A stretch of 5,907 nucleotides of DNA from Treponema sp. (GTDB lineage: Bacteria; Spirochaetota; Spirochaetia; Treponematales; Breznakiellaceae), in NCBI GenBank assembly GCA_031255875.1, contig JAIRRR010000153.1, forward strand, positions 1-5,907. The letters run 5' to 3'. A program made the translations under genes and the position numbers. Positions 5,686-5,907 of this stretch are shown piece by piece (the first letter of the stretch is position 1; each line of letters begins with the position of its first letter). Under the pieces are notes generated by a model. It worked only from the letters and a program-made list of their open reading frames with translations. It was not told the origin of the DNA and did no database searches.

Positions 5686-5747
5686 AATTAGAGTCTGTCC
5701 ATAATGTAGACACATTATGGACAGACACCCTTGAAAACCAATTAGAG
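5686..5747. repeat. 8-bp direct repeats bracketing the perfect inverted repeat
   Basis: AATTAGAG occurs at 5686-5693 and again at 5740-5747, with 46 bp between. The left copy abuts (shares one base with) the inverted repeat at 5693-5726; the right copy lies 13 bp beyond it. An 8-bp duplication is the size made by several insertion-sequence families, so this may be the scar of a small insertion, but the asymmetry leaves room for chance. Confidence 0.4.
5693..5726. repeat. Perfect 15-bp inverted repeat, 4-nt loop
   Basis: GTCTGTCCATAATGT (5693-5707) is followed by AGAC (5708-5711) and the exact reverse complement ACATTATGGACAGAC (5712-5726). No T-tract follows on either strand, so it is not a standard intrinsic terminator. 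The arm resembles the terminal inverted repeats of insertion sequences and is more AT-rich than its surroundings. It may be two element ends left facing each other (a MITE-like remnant), a protein-binding palindrome, or an RNA hairpin between the lipoprotein gene and the gene at 5841. Confidence 0.85.
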
Positions 5748-5751
5748 GGAG

Positions 5752-5780
5752 CTCCGGAAAACCCGGCCGGGTTACCGGAG
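5752..5780. repeat. Nested GC-rich palindrome upstream of the 5841 gene
   Basis: CTCCGG (5752-5757) pairs with CCGGAG (5775-5780) and encloses the perfect palindrome AACCCGGCCGGGTT (5760-5773), with only AA and A unpaired between the two parts. It would fold into a long hairpin in RNA from either strand. It lies about 60 bp before the GTG start at 5841, so a leader structure, operator or dispersed repeat is possible. G-rich sequence follows rather than T's, so it is not a standard terminator on the plus strand. Confidence 0.6.
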
Positions 5781-5840
5781 GGGGGCGCCGGCCGCGCTGC
5801 GTTAGCCGGTGTTCCTTCAATCTGACGCGGAGGGATACCG

Positions 5841-5907
5841 GTGCGGTACTACATCAAATGCGAAAAGGGCAGGACGGAATTTTTGGACATACTCAGGGAG
5901 ACCGGCG
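5841..5907 (+). CDS. Start of a hypothetical protein (3' end outside window)
   Basis: A reading frame opens with GTG at 5841 and runs off the window after 22 codons. It reads (V/M)RYYIKCEKGRTEFLDILRETG. GGAGG at 5829-5833 sits seven bases upstream, a good ribosome binding site, and a TGA at 5823-5825 in the same frame rules out any earlier start. There is no signal peptide in the visible part, and the mixed charged sequence suggests a soluble protein. I do not recognise the family from so short a piece. The 198 bp between it and the lipoprotein gene, with several inverted repeats, suggest a separate transcription unit. Confidence 0.6.
   Translation, partial: MRYYIKCEKGRTEFLDILRETG

Noticed and set aside
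5693..5726. Perfect hairpin as an intrinsic terminator of the lipoprotein gene
   Set aside because: No run of T follows on either strand and the stem is not GC-rich, so the canonical form is absent.
5308..5820. Minus-strand open frame covering the lipoprotein 3' end and the repeat region
   Set aside because: It reads through the perfect inverted repeat and gives Arg/Pro-rich low-complexity sequence. There is no domain, and it conflicts with the better-supported lipoprotein.
5808..5820. GCGTTAGCC-like sequence near the 5841 gene as an integron attC core
   Set aside because: GTTAGCC has one mismatch to the GTTRRRY core, and no partner RYYYAAC core or paired inner sites were found at a suitable distance.
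1..5907. CRISPR array, tRNA or rRNA genes, toxin-antitoxin pair, phage or biosynthetic gene cluster
   Set aside because: No regularly spaced direct repeats, no recognisable tRNA or rRNA sequence, and no genes typical of such systems were seen. The fab genes are ordinary primary metabolism.

Overview
The window is a GC-rich bacterial stretch. It is dominated by a compact housekeeping operon for type II fatty acid synthesis (FASII), followed by two divergently transcribed accessory genes, a repeat-rich intergenic region, and the first codons of one more gene. The lineage cannot be fixed from the sequence alone. A lipoprotein with a loose lipobox and a DUF3298-like domain, together with the fabH-D-G-F-Z layout, fits a diderm and would suit a high-GC spirochaete of the Treponema group. 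That assignment is an inference and is weak.

Region 1 (1-3857, plus strand) is the fab cluster. It holds the 3' end of fabH (condensation initiation), fabD (malonyl transfer to ACP), fabG (first reduction), fabF (chain-extending condensation) and fabZ (dehydration). The genes are tightly packed: fabD and fabG overlap by ATGA, and the fabZ ribosome binding site starts on the fabF stop codon. The genes are very probably co-transcribed from a promoter upstream of the window. Together they cover initiation and elongation except for the enoyl reductase and the acyl carrier protein, neither of which is here. The only sizeable gaps are fabH-fabD (53 bp, with a degenerate inverted repeat) and fabG-fabF (47 bp, with a strong GC hairpin and T-rich tail).

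Region 2 (3858-4793) holds a class I SAM-dependent methyltransferase on the minus strand. It converges on fabZ across only 17 bp. Its start lies at an AT-rich island (about 4700-4712) carrying two overlapping TATAAT hexamers, one per strand, which looks like a compact divergent promoter.

Region 3 (4794-5642, plus strand) is a predicted exported lipoprotein with a DUF3298/RsiV-like C-terminal domain.

Region 4 (5643-5840) has no gene. It contains several inverted repeats, including a perfect 15-bp stem with a 4-nt loop flanked by an 8-bp direct repeat, and a nested GC-rich palindrome just before the next gene. A GTG-started reading frame with a good ribosome binding site begins at 5841 and runs off the window.

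I see no clear novel multi-gene system. The most unusual signals are the repeat structures at 5686-5780 and the overlapping divergent promoter.
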